Part shown: piece by piece, positions 17,463 to 26,900 of the stretch
Layout of the letters: each line of letters opens with the position of its first letter
Numbering within the stretch: the first letter of the stretch is position 1
Source of the DNA: DRTC01 sp964521025
GTDB lineage: Bacteria > Cloacimonadota > Cloacimonadia > Cloacimonadales > TCS61
Length of the DNA: 64,000 nt
Assembly (NCBI GenBank): GCA_964521025.1
Contig: CAZFPK010000003.1
Location: forward strand, 1-64,000
Direction of reading: 5' to 3'
Program-made: the position numbers and the translations under genes
The notes under the pieces: generated by a model
Seen by the model: only the letters and a program-made list of their open reading frames with translations
The model's database searches: none
What the model was told of the DNA's origin: nothing

Positions 17463-18527
17463 ATGAATAAAAAGCGAGATAAAAAGAAATTTGTTCGGCA
17501 AAATATTAAATTTCAAAATATAGAACTTGGAGACATCGACAAATTTGAAGAGGATGAAATTGTCGAAGAAAAGCGTGCTGAAAAGAAAATTCCTCAAAAA
17601 GCAGAAACTTCTGATAAATCAGGACTGAAACTTAGAAAAGGAAGAGTTCTGGAAGTTAAAACAAATTACAGATGTGTGGTGAAAACCGGGGAAAAAGAAT
17701 TGCTCTGTACTTTGAGCGGTCGTTTAAAACAGTTGAATTATGAAACCAGGTCCCTGGTTGCGGTCGGTGATTTTGTACAGGTCGATCTTTCAGAAAACCC
17801 GCGCATTGAAGAAATCCTTCCCCGCAAAAATTCACTCTCCCGTTTTTCCGAAACTTCCTTTCAAACCGAGATCATAATTGCAGCTAATGTCGATCAATTG
17901 ATCATTGTTTCTTCCTATCTCGAACCGGAAATAAAATTCGGGCTGATAGACAGGTATATTTGTGCAGCAGAAATATATGAGATAACTCCTGTTATTTGTG
18001 TTAATAAAATCGATCTGACTGAGAATCGAGAAAATATCAAAAAAAAGGCAGGATTTTATCAGGAAAACGGTTACAGTGTTTTGTTCACATCAGCAAAAAC
18101 CGGCGAAGGTCTATCAAACCTGAAAAAAATCTTGAAAGATAAAGAAACTGTTTTTTCGGGACATTCGGGAACCGGGAAATCTTCTTTGATCAACAAAATC
18201 CAGCCGGAACTTAACCTGAAAGTCATGGAAATCAGCGATTACAGTAAGAAAGGAGTGCATACAACATCGAGTAGTAAATTACTCTCCTGGAATTTCGGGG
18301 GTTATTTGGTTGATACTCCGGGCATCAGGACATTTGGACTGCATCGAAAAGATAAGGGTAATATTCCGCTGATTTTCCCGGGATTAGCAGAATTTTCCAA
18401 AGGCTGCAAATTTTATAATTGTTCACATTCGCATGAAACCGGTTGTGCCGTGAAAGATGCTGTCGAAAATGGTCTTTACCCGCAAGAACGATATAATTCG
18501 TATTTGAGGATTCGGGAATCATTGTAA
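17463..18527 (+). CDS. rsgA: Ribosome small-subunit-dependent GTPase A
   Basis: Circularly permuted GTPase that helps late maturation of the 30S subunit. 354 residues. An N-terminal OB-fold (about 55-125; KGRVLEVKTNYRCVVKTG) is preceded by a long charged extension of about 50 residues that many homologues lack. The G motifs come in permuted order: G4 NKIDL, then G1 GHSGTGKSS, then G3 DTPGIR. The C-terminal zinc-binding segment is CKFYNCSHSHETGC. The start lies right after a hairpin-forming repeat (CCCTCT...AGAGGG, 17429-17449) that supplies the GAGTGAG before the ATG. Confidence 0.96.
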   Translation: MNKKRDKKKFVRQNIKFQNIELGDIDKFEEDEIVEEKRAEKKIPQKAETSDKSGLKLRKGRVLEVKTNYRCVVKTGEKELLCTLSGRLKQLNYETRSLVAVGDFVQVDLSENPRIEEILPRKNSLSRFSETSFQTEIIIAANVDQLIIVSSYLEPEIKFGLIDRYICAAEIYEITPVICVNKIDLTENRENIKKKAGFYQENGYSVLFTSAKTGEGLSNLKKILKDKETVFSGHSGTGKSSLINKIQPELNLKVMEISDYSKKGVHTTSSSKLLSWNFGGYLVDTPGIRTFGLHRKDKGNIPLIFPGLAEFSKGCKFYNCSHSHETGCAVKDAVENGLYPQERYNSYLRIRESL

Positions 18528-18530
18528 GGT

Positions 18531-18597
18531 CGGACTCGACTTCAAAGCGACTTGTCAAGGCGAAACGAAGTAAAGCGAAGCGTGGAGTTGAGAACAA
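18531..18597. repeat. Intergenic repeat sharing ends with 2811-2860
   Basis: Begins CGGACTCGACTT and ends GGAGTTGAGAAC, the same borders as the stretch at 2811-2860, with unrelated or diverged sequence between. The ends can pair imperfectly. Lies just after rsgA. Confidence 0.45.
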
Positions 18598-18716
18598 CTT
18601 GGAGAAAAAACTTTCTTATTTGGATTTGAATTGTATCCCGACTGAACTCCATCCGTCAAAAGCCGGATGAAGCCCAGCCGTCCAGTCGTTTGTGAAGTTT
18701 TTAAAGGAAATAAATC

Positions 18717-19571
18717 ATGAAAAATTTCGGTATATTTTTTAATCCGCATTATGCAAATAAAAAACCGGTTTTTGATTCTTTGAAAAACCTGCACGACCAT
18801 AAGAATTTCAATTTTTATAAGTTACCCGTGCAAAGTAAATTCCTGCCCGGTTTTATGGAAACTGTAGCATCATTAAAAGGCATTAAATTGGATTGCATCC
18901 TGGTTTTCGGTGGCGATGGAACGATTTTGCGGGCTTTGAATTTTGCATTAAGATCGGGCGCTCCGATTTTAGGAATTAACCTGGGAAAACTCGGTTTTTT
19001 ATCAGAAAGCAGGATCACGGAACTGGAAAAATCGATCGAGGACTTAAAGAAAAATAAGTTCAAAGTGCAGGCGCGCATGCTGCTCAAAGTAAATATCAAA
19101 AGAGAAGGAAAAATGATCTTTTCCGCTCTGGCGCTCAATGATGCGGTTGTCTATAAAGGTCAGGTGCCGAAATTGATAGATATTCGCGTTTTCAGCAATC
19201 GCCGTTTTGTGGTCGAGACCCGCTGTGATGGAATTATTGCTGCAACCCCGACAGGTTCGACCGCATATTCTCTTTCAGCTGGTGGTCCTATTCTTTCTCC
19301 TGTTATGGATGCGATCGTTGTTTCTCCTTTGAATCCGCATGTTCTATCTGTTCGCCCGATGGTTTTTTCTTCTCATGATATTTTAATTTTTAAAGTAAAA
19401 GAAATTCCCTACAAGACGATCCTGCAGCTCGATGGTCAAAATATTCATACCCTTCAAGTAGAAGATGAGATAGTCGTTACAGCAGCTTCCCAAAAAGTGG
19501 ATTTCATAAAACTTTCCAATAAAACTTTTTATCAGATTTTACGGAAAAAGTTACACATGGGAAAAAAATGA
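18717..19571 (+). CDS. nadK: NAD kinase
   Basis: Phosphorylates NAD to NADP in the cytoplasm. 284 residues. It shows the GGDGT motif in VFGGDGTILRAL, the ILGINLGKLGFLSE segment, the NDAVV motif and the TPTGSTAYSLSAGGPI signature, all intact. Length is normal for a bacterial enzyme. An AAAGGAAA precedes the ATG. The stop codon overlaps the start of recN by 4 bases (ATGA), a common pairing of nadK and recN that implies one transcript. Confidence 0.96.
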   Translation: MKNFGIFFNPHYANKKPVFDSLKNLHDHKNFNFYKLPVQSKFLPGFMETVASLKGIKLDCILVFGGDGTILRALNFALRSGAPILGINLGKLGFLSESRITELEKSIEDLKKNKFKVQARMLLKVNIKREGKMIFSALALNDAVVYKGQVPKLIDIRVFSNRRFVVETRCDGIIAATPTGSTAYSLSAGGPILSPVMDAIVVSPLNPHVLSVRPMVFSSHDILIFKVKEIPYKTILQLDGQNIHTLQVEDEIVVTAASQKVDFIKLSNKTFYQILRKKLHMGKK

Positions 19572-21268
19572 TCAAAAGTTTGTCGCTAAAAAATTTCATC
19601 ATCGTTAGAAATCTGGAATTAGATTTTGAAGATGGGTTGCAGGTTTTGACTGGGGAAACAGGAGCCGGAAAATCGATAATCGTGGGTGCGATCGATGTTA
19701 TTTTGGGAGGGAAAGTTCGTTCCGGAATGGTTTTTGACGAGGAAAAATCGGCAACTTTGGAAGTTGTTTTCAGTATTGAAAAAGCGAATAAGAAATTTCT
19801 GGAATTGCTTTCCAAAAACGAGGTTGATATTTCCGAAAAAGAAGTTTTTATGGCAAAGGAAATTTATCCGAATTTAAGATCGAAATGTTTTCTGAACGGA
19901 AGACGGATCAGCAATCCCATCATCAAAGAATTTCGGGAAGTATTACTCGATTTTCACAGCCAGAAAGATGAACAGAAACTGCTGGATAATTCATATCAAT
20001 TAGAAATTCTCGATAGTTTCGGAGGCCTTGTTTCTCAAAGAAAAAGATATGAGGAGAAGTTCTTTGAGGTCAGAACAAAACTCACCGAACTTCAAAACTT
20101 ACGAAAGCTGGAGCATGAACGAGCAGAGAAGGTAAAACTTTTTCAATATCAGGTTGATGAATTGGAAGATCTCGATCTTAAAGAAAAAGAAGATGAAAAC
20201 CTGCAAAATGAACTGAACCTGCTAACACATACCGAAGAAATTATCAAGCAATCGCAGGAAATCGAAAACCGGATTTTCGAGCAGGAAAATTCAGTTTACG
20301 ATACCATTAATTCTTTTATTATTCGTCTGGGAAAATTTTCTGAGGACAATATCCATCTGAAAAATACGATTGAACATTTACATGGTTCTTTAGCGAATCT
20401 GGATGAAGCAATTTCCGAGATCAGGCAGATAAAAGAATTTTTAGATGTTGATAAAAGCAGACTGAAAGAAGTTGAAAACAGGCTCGACACACTGAATTTG
20501 ATCAAAAACAAATATAAAATGGAAATTCCGGAGATCCTTGCTTATTTAAAAAAAATAAAAGGGAATTTGGATTCCTATTCTGAAGGGAAAAAAAAGAGCG
20601 AAATTTTGGGAAAAGTTTGTTCCGGGAAAAAGGACGAGCTGAAAAAATCAGCAGTAATATTAAGCGAAAACCGCCGGAAAAATGCACTGAAATTCGAAAA
20701 AGATATCGAGCACAATATTAAGAAATTAGCAATTCCTGATGCGAAAATCAAGATAAGATTTGACAAAGTAAATGCCCAAAAAGATTTTACCCCGGATTTG
20801 GAATATTTGACCCGTAGAGGTCAGGATGAAATCGAGTTCTTTTTTTCAGCGAATAGGGGTGTCAAGATGCAGCCGCTTAAAGATGCTGCATCCGGAGGTG
20901 AATTTTCTCGTGTGCTTTTAACAATCAAAAAAATCTTGTCTGCTAAAATGGATAAGAAAACGATCATTTTCGATGAAATCGATACGGGCATCGGGGGGAA
21001 TACAGCAAGGCTACTCGGTGAATTCATTGCCAATATCGGCAAATTCCACCAGGTGATCTGCATTACGCATTTGCCGCAGATAGCGTCTTATGCGGATATA
21101 AATTATGCCATAAAAAAAAGAAAGGGCAAAAAATTCCCCACCATAGAGATAAAAAAATTGAATGAAAAGGAAAAGAAAGAAGAGATTGCCCGAATGTTAG
21201 CCGGAAACGGCTCTATAACAGCATTAAAATATGCTGAAGAAATCTTAAAAAAAGTGAATTCTGCCTGA
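19568..21268 (+). CDS. recN: DNA repair protein RecN
   Basis: SMC-like ATPase acting early in double-strand-break repair. 566 residues. Walker A is in TGETGAGKSIIVGAIDVILGG near residues 27-47, coiled-coil arms rich in Glu, Lys and Leu run through the middle (about 150-375), and the C-terminal head has the signature DAASGGEFSRVLL and the Walker B KTIIFDEIDTGIGG. The normal order and length of RecN are present. It is translationally coupled to nadK by a 4-base overlap. Confidence 0.97.
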   Translation: MIKSLSLKNFIIVRNLELDFEDGLQVLTGETGAGKSIIVGAIDVILGGKVRSGMVFDEEKSATLEVVFSIEKANKKFLELLSKNEVDISEKEVFMAKEIYPNLRSKCFLNGRRISNPIIKEFREVLLDFHSQKDEQKLLDNSYQLEILDSFGGLVSQRKRYEEKFFEVRTKLTELQNLRKLEHERAEKVKLFQYQVDELEDLDLKEKEDENLQNELNLLTHTEEIIKQSQEIENRIFEQENSVYDTINSFIIRLGKFSEDNIHLKNTIEHLHGSLANLDEAISEIRQIKEFLDVDKSRLKEVENRLDTLNLIKNKYKMEIPEILAYLKKIKGNLDSYSEGKKKSEILGKVCSGKKDELKKSAVILSENRRKNALKFEKDIEHNIKKLAIPDAKIKIRFDKVNAQKDFTPDLEYLTRRGQDEIEFFFSANRGVKMQPLKDAASGGEFSRVLLTIKKILSAKMDKKTIIFDEIDTGIGGNTARLLGEFIANIGKFHQVICITHLPQIASYADINYAIKKRKGKKFPTIEIKKLNEKEKKEEIARMLAGNGSITALKYAEEILKKVNSA

Positions 21269-21317
21269 TTTGAAAATTCTGTCAGTCTGAACCGGCAACT
21301 ACTGGATTGCTTTTCTC

Positions 21318-21343
21318 TCGACTGTGTCCGTCTTTTGACGGAA
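21318..21343. repeat. Dispersed repeat (CGACTGTGTCC...TTTTGACGGAA)
   Basis: Intergenic stretch after recN with CGACTGTGTCC followed closely by CTTTTGACGGAA. A reverse-orientation relative lies at about 43382-43410 (TTCCGTCAAAAG followed by GGACACAGTCG), and a partial one at about 18637-18665. The hairpin TCCGTC/GACGGA is inside the unit. Confidence 0.5.
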
Positions 21344-21458
21344 GGAACTTCAACTAAAGATGAGATTCTTTGGAAGATTACATATGAAAGAAACCTCAGA
21401 ATTACAATCATTTTATTGCAGAAATGCCAGTTAAAAAAATCAAAAGGAGATTTAATTA

Positions 21459-22355
21459 ATGATCAGTTTAAGAAAAAACACACAATACATTATTATAATC
21501 GGGATATTTGCTCTTTCCATCTATATTGGATTGAGAAATTCAAACTTATTAAAAGACACGGGAAAAATCATCCGAACAGACACCTCCAAAACAGACAAGA
21601 TGTTCAAGGAAGAACTGAACTACAAAAAGATTCGGCTGGTTTACTATGCAAATAATGTTCCCCAGGCAGTTACACGAATCAATGAAAATTTGAGATATGA
21701 AGATGTTGTTATTAAATTTTCCGAATCAAAAAGTGGGTATTACGCTACTCTCACCGAGATCCCGGGCAAGCAATACCAGGAAATTATCGGGAAGCTGAGA
21801 AAGATCAATGGTTTGACCGAAGATGTTATCAAAACAAAAAAAGCTTCGATTTTCGATTTTAATGTGGCAGATCACATTGCCAATAAGAAACTGGCAAAAG
21901 TGCAGATACAAGAAGCAATGAAAAGCACCAGGATTTCTCCGGATACAAGAGAAAGACTGATGAGCCAGCTGAATAGCGTTCAGACATCGATAGACAGTTT
22001 GAATAACCAGATATCTCTCGATAAGCACAATACCGATAATGATCTAATTTATCTTACCGTAATCAGGAACATCAAGTCGAGCGAGAGTATCCAGAATAAA
22101 GTCAAAGTATTTATAACAACAACGGCTCTGTTCCTGTTGATATTTACAGCCGGAATGGTAATCCTCTATTTTCTATTGCTCCTTCTTTTCAAACTGATAA
22201 CGCTTTTGGGAATAAGAACCGCCAAGGAATCGAGTTCCTCGTATTACAACTATCGTTATTACAGGAAAGGACATGGCCGGTATCGCAGACCTTACAGCAG
22301 AAATAGAAAAAGAATTAATCCCGGCAGCAGAGATAACTCCAAACATAGAGGTTAA
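21459..22355 (+). CDS. DUF4349-like membrane protein
   Basis: Envelope protein of 298 residues with an N-terminal membrane helix (TQYIIIIGIFALSIYIGL), a periplasmic part and a C-terminal helix (about 212-245). The middle has the DUF4349-like pattern: a ferredoxin-like segment with YYATLTEIPGKQYQEIIGKLRKI, then a coiled coil with RERLMSQLNSVQTSIDSLNNQI. The C-terminal tail is rich in Tyr, Arg and Ser and very basic. Family assignment is by pattern and moderate. It has AAGGAG before the ATG and ends 3 bases before the NfeD gene, so it is in one operon with NfeD and the SPFH protein, suggesting a joint role in membrane organisation. Confidence 0.65.
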   Translation: MISLRKNTQYIIIIGIFALSIYIGLRNSNLLKDTGKIIRTDTSKTDKMFKEELNYKKIRLVYYANNVPQAVTRINENLRYEDVVIKFSESKSGYYATLTEIPGKQYQEIIGKLRKINGLTEDVIKTKKASIFDFNVADHIANKKLAKVQIQEAMKSTRISPDTRERLMSQLNSVQTSIDSLNNQISLDKHNTDNDLIYLTVIRNIKSSESIQNKVKVFITTTALFLLIFTAGMVILYFLLLLLFKLITLLGIRTAKESSSSYYNYRYYRKGHGRYRRPYSRNRKRINPGSRDNSKHRG

Positions 22356-22357
22356 TT

Positions 22358-22795
22358 ATGGAACCCTGGATGGTTTGGATCGCGATCGGTGTGATATGTA
22401 TGATCATTGAGATCTTTACGCCGGGTTTTCTTTTCATGAGTTTTGGAGCTGGTGCAATTATTACGGGATTGTTCTCTTTGATTCCTTTTGTAAAACTTCC
22501 TTTTCAGATATTGGTTTTTGCCATTGTAACTTTTCTTGTTTTTATCAGTATGAGGAAGTTCAGCAAAAAACTGATATCGAAAGTTTCACAGGAAACCAAT
22601 ATTTTTGCCTTAAAAGGTAAAACAGGAATAGTTACCAAAGAGATTCTTATCGATAGCAGAGGTTATGTCAAGATCGAGGGTGAGGAATGGTCTGCAGTTT
22701 CTCAAGATAATACTCAAATCAAAAAAGGTGAGAAAGTTTTGATCGTAGCAGTGGAAGGGAATAAGGTTGTTGTTTCGATCAAAAAGGAGGTCTAA
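22358..22795 (+). CDS. NfeD family membrane protein (short form)
   Basis: Short NfeD (NfeD1b type), 145 residues. Three hydrophobic helices lie in the first ~75 residues (WMVWIAIGVICMIIEIFTPGF; AGAIITGLFSLIPF; PFQILVFAIVTFLVFI), followed by an OB-fold with LKGKTGIVTKEIL, GYVKIEGEEWSAVSQD and KGEKVLIVAVEGNKVVV. NfeD proteins partner with SPFH proteins, and the gene for one begins at the very next base. Together they form the widespread NfeD/stomatin operon, thought to maintain membrane domains. It lacks the ClpP-like protease domain of the long NfeD. Confidence 0.95.
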   Translation: MEPWMVWIAIGVICMIIEIFTPGFLFMSFGAGAIITGLFSLIPFVKLPFQILVFAIVTFLVFISMRKFSKKLISKVSQETNIFALKGKTGIVTKEILIDSRGYVKIEGEEWSAVSQDNTQIKKGEKVLIVAVEGNKVVVSIKKEV

Positions 22796-23734
22796 TTGGA
22801 AGCTGTAATATTTATCGTGATCGCCGTTTTTGTCATCGTCTTGATTTCCAAAGGTCTGGTTATCGTCAAACAGGCACAGGTGATCATTATCGAAAGGTTG
22901 GGAAAATACAACCGCTCACTGGATAGCGGTTTGCATATTATCTGGCCAATAGTTGACAAAGCTCGAACCATTAACTGGCGTTATGTAAAAACCGATTTTA
23001 AAGGGAATAAATATGTTCAGATCAAGACAGAGAGCAGGATCGATCTGCGAGAAACTGTTTATGATTTTCCCCGCCAGAATGTGATCACCAGCGATAATGT
23101 CTCGATCGAGATCGATGCACTTTTGTATTTCCAGGTAACGGATCCCGTGAAAGCGGTTTATGAGATCAACAACCTGCCGAATGCTATTGAGAAACTGACC
23201 CAGACGACTTTGCGTAATGTCATCGGTGAATTGGAATTGGATAAAACTCTGACTTCCCGCGATACGATCAATTCAAAGCTGCGGGATATTCTCGATGAAG
23301 CGACCGACAAATGGGGCGTAAAAGTCAATCGCGTCGAATTGCAGGATATCAATCCGCCGCAAGAGATCAAGACCGCGATGGAAAAACAGATGCGAGCCGA
23401 GAGAGACCGGCGGGCAAAGATCCTGGAAGCCGAAGGAACTAAAAGATCCCAAATATTGGAAGCAGAAGGTGAAAAAGAAGCAAAGATAGCCCGCGCGGAA
23501 GGTGAAGCAAAAGCAAAAATATTAGTAGCCGATGCGGAAGCGGAAGCCATCAAAAAAGTTGCGGAAGCTGTCGAAACAACCGGTACGGATCCTGCTCAAT
23601 ACCTGCTTGCGGTCAAATATATCATGGCGTTCAATGAAGTTATCAAGAACAATGATAAAACCATAGTTGTTCCTTATGAATCATCTGCTATGCTCGGGTC
23701 TGTTAAAGCTTTGGAGAAGATCTTTAAAAGTTGA
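22796..23734 (+). CDS. SPFH (stomatin/prohibitin) family protein, slipin-like
   Basis: Membrane-anchored SPFH protein of 312 residues. It starts at TTG 22796, directly after the NfeD stop, with GGAGG just before it. An N-terminal hydrophobic segment (about 2-22) precedes the band-7 domain with VIIIERLGKYNRSLDSGLHIIWP and DFPRQNVITSDNVSIEIDALLYFQV, then a long alanine/glutamate-rich coiled coil with repeated KILEAEG and EAKIARAEGEAKAK. It is expected to oligomerise in the inner membrane with NfeD. A hairpin terminator follows (23752-23790). Confidence 0.95.
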   Translation: MEAVIFIVIAVFVIVLISKGLVIVKQAQVIIIERLGKYNRSLDSGLHIIWPIVDKARTINWRYVKTDFKGNKYVQIKTESRIDLRETVYDFPRQNVITSDNVSIEIDALLYFQVTDPVKAVYEINNLPNAIEKLTQTTLRNVIGELELDKTLTSRDTINSKLRDILDEATDKWGVKVNRVELQDINPPQEIKTAMEKQMRAERDRRAKILEAEGTKRSQILEAEGEKEAKIARAEGEAKAKILVADAEAEAIKKVAEAVETTGTDPAQYLLAVKYIMAFNEVIKNNDKTIVVPYESSAMLGSVKALEKIFKS

Positions 23735-23751
23735 TAAATTTAAGAATTTCA

Positions 23752-23790
23752 AAAAAAAGACGCTGAATTTTTTTACGGCGTCTTTTTTTT
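23752..23790 (+). terminator. Intrinsic terminator after the NfeD/SPFH operon
   Basis: Stem with AAAAAGACGC on the left and GCGTCTTTTT on the right, separated by a T-rich loop and followed by a run of eight Ts. It ends the operon, 17 bases after the SPFH stop codon. Confidence 0.8.
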
Positions 23791-23955
23791 ATGTCGCGGC
23801 TAAAATCATAATTATTAGAAAGAGATAATATAAATAAAAACCTGTTTTATGCATTATAAGGGTTTTGTGTTTAAGATTTCTTTTTATGGAAGAATATCGA
23901 ATTGACAATTTATTGGCATAAAAATTTTTGAAACAAAGTTTATAGGAGTTATAAA

Positions 23956-26900
23956 TTGTTAATTTCAATAAAAAGAAATAATTACATCGGTTCCTTTTTA
24001 GATAGGGGTCGGGTTCTCGCCGATCATATCCTCGTTCCGTTATATCTTGCAAATATTTTTTCACTATTCACCTTACCAACGGGAGGATACTCGACTTGGG
24101 AAGTATTAAGATTTATCTTTGCTTCGACCGCTACTTTGATATCCATCACGATCTGGTTTTTTTCTTTCCTCATTTCAACCGGTTGGCACGAACGCGGTCA
24201 CTTCATCAAATCCATAAAAGCCACGGTTTTGAAGAAAAATGCCGGATTAAAAAACGATCTGTCTGCTTTGGAAAATAAGTTTGCTGGAAGAAAAAACAGT
24301 TTTTTCAGGAAAATTTTGTTTAAGATCGGATTTAAAATAAAGAACAACCTACTCCAGGATTTGATCGTACTTCGTGCTGGAATCATAACCGGAGAAAAGA
24401 GAAATTTCTTTAAGAATCCGGTTTGGAATATCAGGTATTTTTTTTATAATCTGAAAATAATTTTTTTGAGTCCTTTAGGATTATGTCCCGGCATTATTCG
24501 TAAAGGATTAAATTATTATATCGATGCTCCTTTCGATCTCGGGGTGGCAGCAGAAGGTCCGAAAACGAGCCGTACATTAGGTTTTATCGGAGTGATTTTA
24601 GCCATTATTTTGATACCTTTGGGAAGAATATATTTTATCCCTTTGATCGTCAATTTCGGAAGATTATTTCTCGGACTCGGTGTGGTCGGTATGCTCGATT
24701 CCTTTTTTGCAGATCCCGGCAAATGGAAGGAATATCGTGAGCGGGAAAAACTTGCACATCAACTTGCAGGCGAAGTCAAACCTGTAGGTGCCTGGATCGA
24801 AGAAGCAGCGAAAGTGAAATCACTTTTGCAGAACAGCCGCATCCAGGAAGTAACAAGGAAAGGACAATTAATTCGCGTTCCCTGGCAATTCCGTAATTCC
24901 GGTATGGGCGGTCGTCATACTGAGAAAGAATATCCTGAAAGCAATATCTCAATGCAGGAAACGATGTTCATTCCTTTGAGTGTGCGCAATTATGAAGACG
25001 CACAAGAGATGACGATCAAACTGCAGACCAGACTGAAAGAGGTCATCGAAAATGCGGAAGGTTGCCGGGTTATGGGAATCGGTCTGGAAGGCGGTTTAGC
25101 ACCTTATATCAGCAAATTGGAAGGAGATGTCGTTCCTGAACAGCGATTATGGCGGATGGTAAAACAGACCATCGAAGAGTGCGGTTATGTTCCGGGCAAG
25201 GATGTGGTCATTGCTTTGGATCCTGCTGCGAGCGAGCTGGAGATCGCTTATCGTGAAGAGTATGAGCTTGGAATAGAAACAGTCGGTATGTATAGATTCT
25301 GGCGGGCAACGGAAAAAGTAGATATGTCACGCGATGAATTATTCGAACTATATCGTAAAACGATAGAAGAAGACGATGTTCCGATCATCTCCATTGAAGA
25401 TGGTTTTGCTGAAGATGACGATGCCGGCTGGTCTTTATTAATGGACAAACTCGGGGAAAAACTTTTTATCATCGGCGATGATTCCGTAACGACCAAAGAT
25501 TCCTCCATCGAATATGCCGCGGATAACAACCTGAATAACACCTTCTTATGTAAAGCGAATCAGATCGGCACATTATCCGAAACTTTGCTGGCAATCATGG
25601 TCGCCTTGGGTAAAGGACTCGATATTGTTGTATCTCACCGTTCCAAATCACCCAACGATGACATTGAAGCCCAGATATCACTGGCAGCGATGACCCTTGG
25701 TCTAAAAGCCGGTGGCGGAGCCAATACGGAAAGATTGTTCAAATACGGTTCCATTATGAAGATCATGGCGCGAGCCGTAAAAGAAGCACAAGAAAATATA
25801 ATCAAGATAAAAGCAGAAGATAAAACTCTGGAACAATCGGCAGAAGAACTTGTCAGCGGTATGGAGATCACCGGTATTTTTGCCTGGGAAGAAGCGACCA
25901 ATGCCGGAATTCCGACAGTAGGGATCGAACTTTCTTTCGGTATTCGCGGGAGTAAACGCTTCCATGACTTTTTCACTTTCAAAGGTTCGACTCCGCTTGG
26001 AACTTCCGCAGGAACAGACGAAGCAATCCATTTAGTTGACAGTGTCATTTATGCTGACCAGATTCCAAATCCGGATTATTTTGAGTTGTTCAACAAGGTT
26101 TCAGATGGTAGTTATCGGTTTAAGAAAGAGGTTACATCAAATCATATCGCAGGTTTTAATGATCGCGAGTTAAGCGAATTGTATCGTCGTTCCGGTCGTT
26201 ATGGAGGTAAAGGCTGCTGGCATGTGGTCGATCATGTAAACACGATCTTTACCAGAGCATTTGTCGGTAAAACAATCCGGGAATTATCTAGTTTAGCAAA
26301 GATCGACAGCATGCTGCTTTCTCTGGAATTGGAACTGGCTGAAAAACGAGGACAGCGAAATTCCGGTTCAAAGAGCAAAGACCTGATCGGTATCATGCAG
26401 CGAAAAGGCAATCTCGGCATGAACGCCATTCTTTCCCAGTCTTTGGCTTTGGCAAGGTTGATTTCTCATATGCAAGGTAGGGAATTGTGGGAGATCTTAC
26501 GCGAAACGATCAAGGAAACACTGGCTAAAACCATTGCAAATAACGGCGGAATCAAGATTTTTTCTAAAGAGATCATCCAAAAATTAAAACTGAAAGAAAA
26601 TATTCCCATCTGGCAAAATTTATCTGAGCAACTCGATTTTGGAGAATTGGTTTCGGGAATTCAGCAGGTAAACCATAAAAAAGCAAAAGATGTAAAACTT
26701 TTCGAACTATTACGAAAAAATCTACCAATTTATGAGACCACGGGAAAACCTCAAAATAAAAATTCAAAGATTGAAGATCTCAAAACGGAGTTTTCCCATA
26801 AAATCGAGGAAACAAAAGCCAAATTGGAAAAAGTCTGGGTATTGGCGAACCATGTAACCGATTCATTTTGTGAAGCCTTCATTTTTTCTGTTTTAAGTCT

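Noticed and set aside
25635..26048. Antisense open frames over the enolase-like repeats (also 28074-28808, 25248-25541, 29058-29558)
   Set aside because: They are shadows of the conserved codon pattern of the giant gene and appear in both repeat copies. No ribosome site or family is seen.
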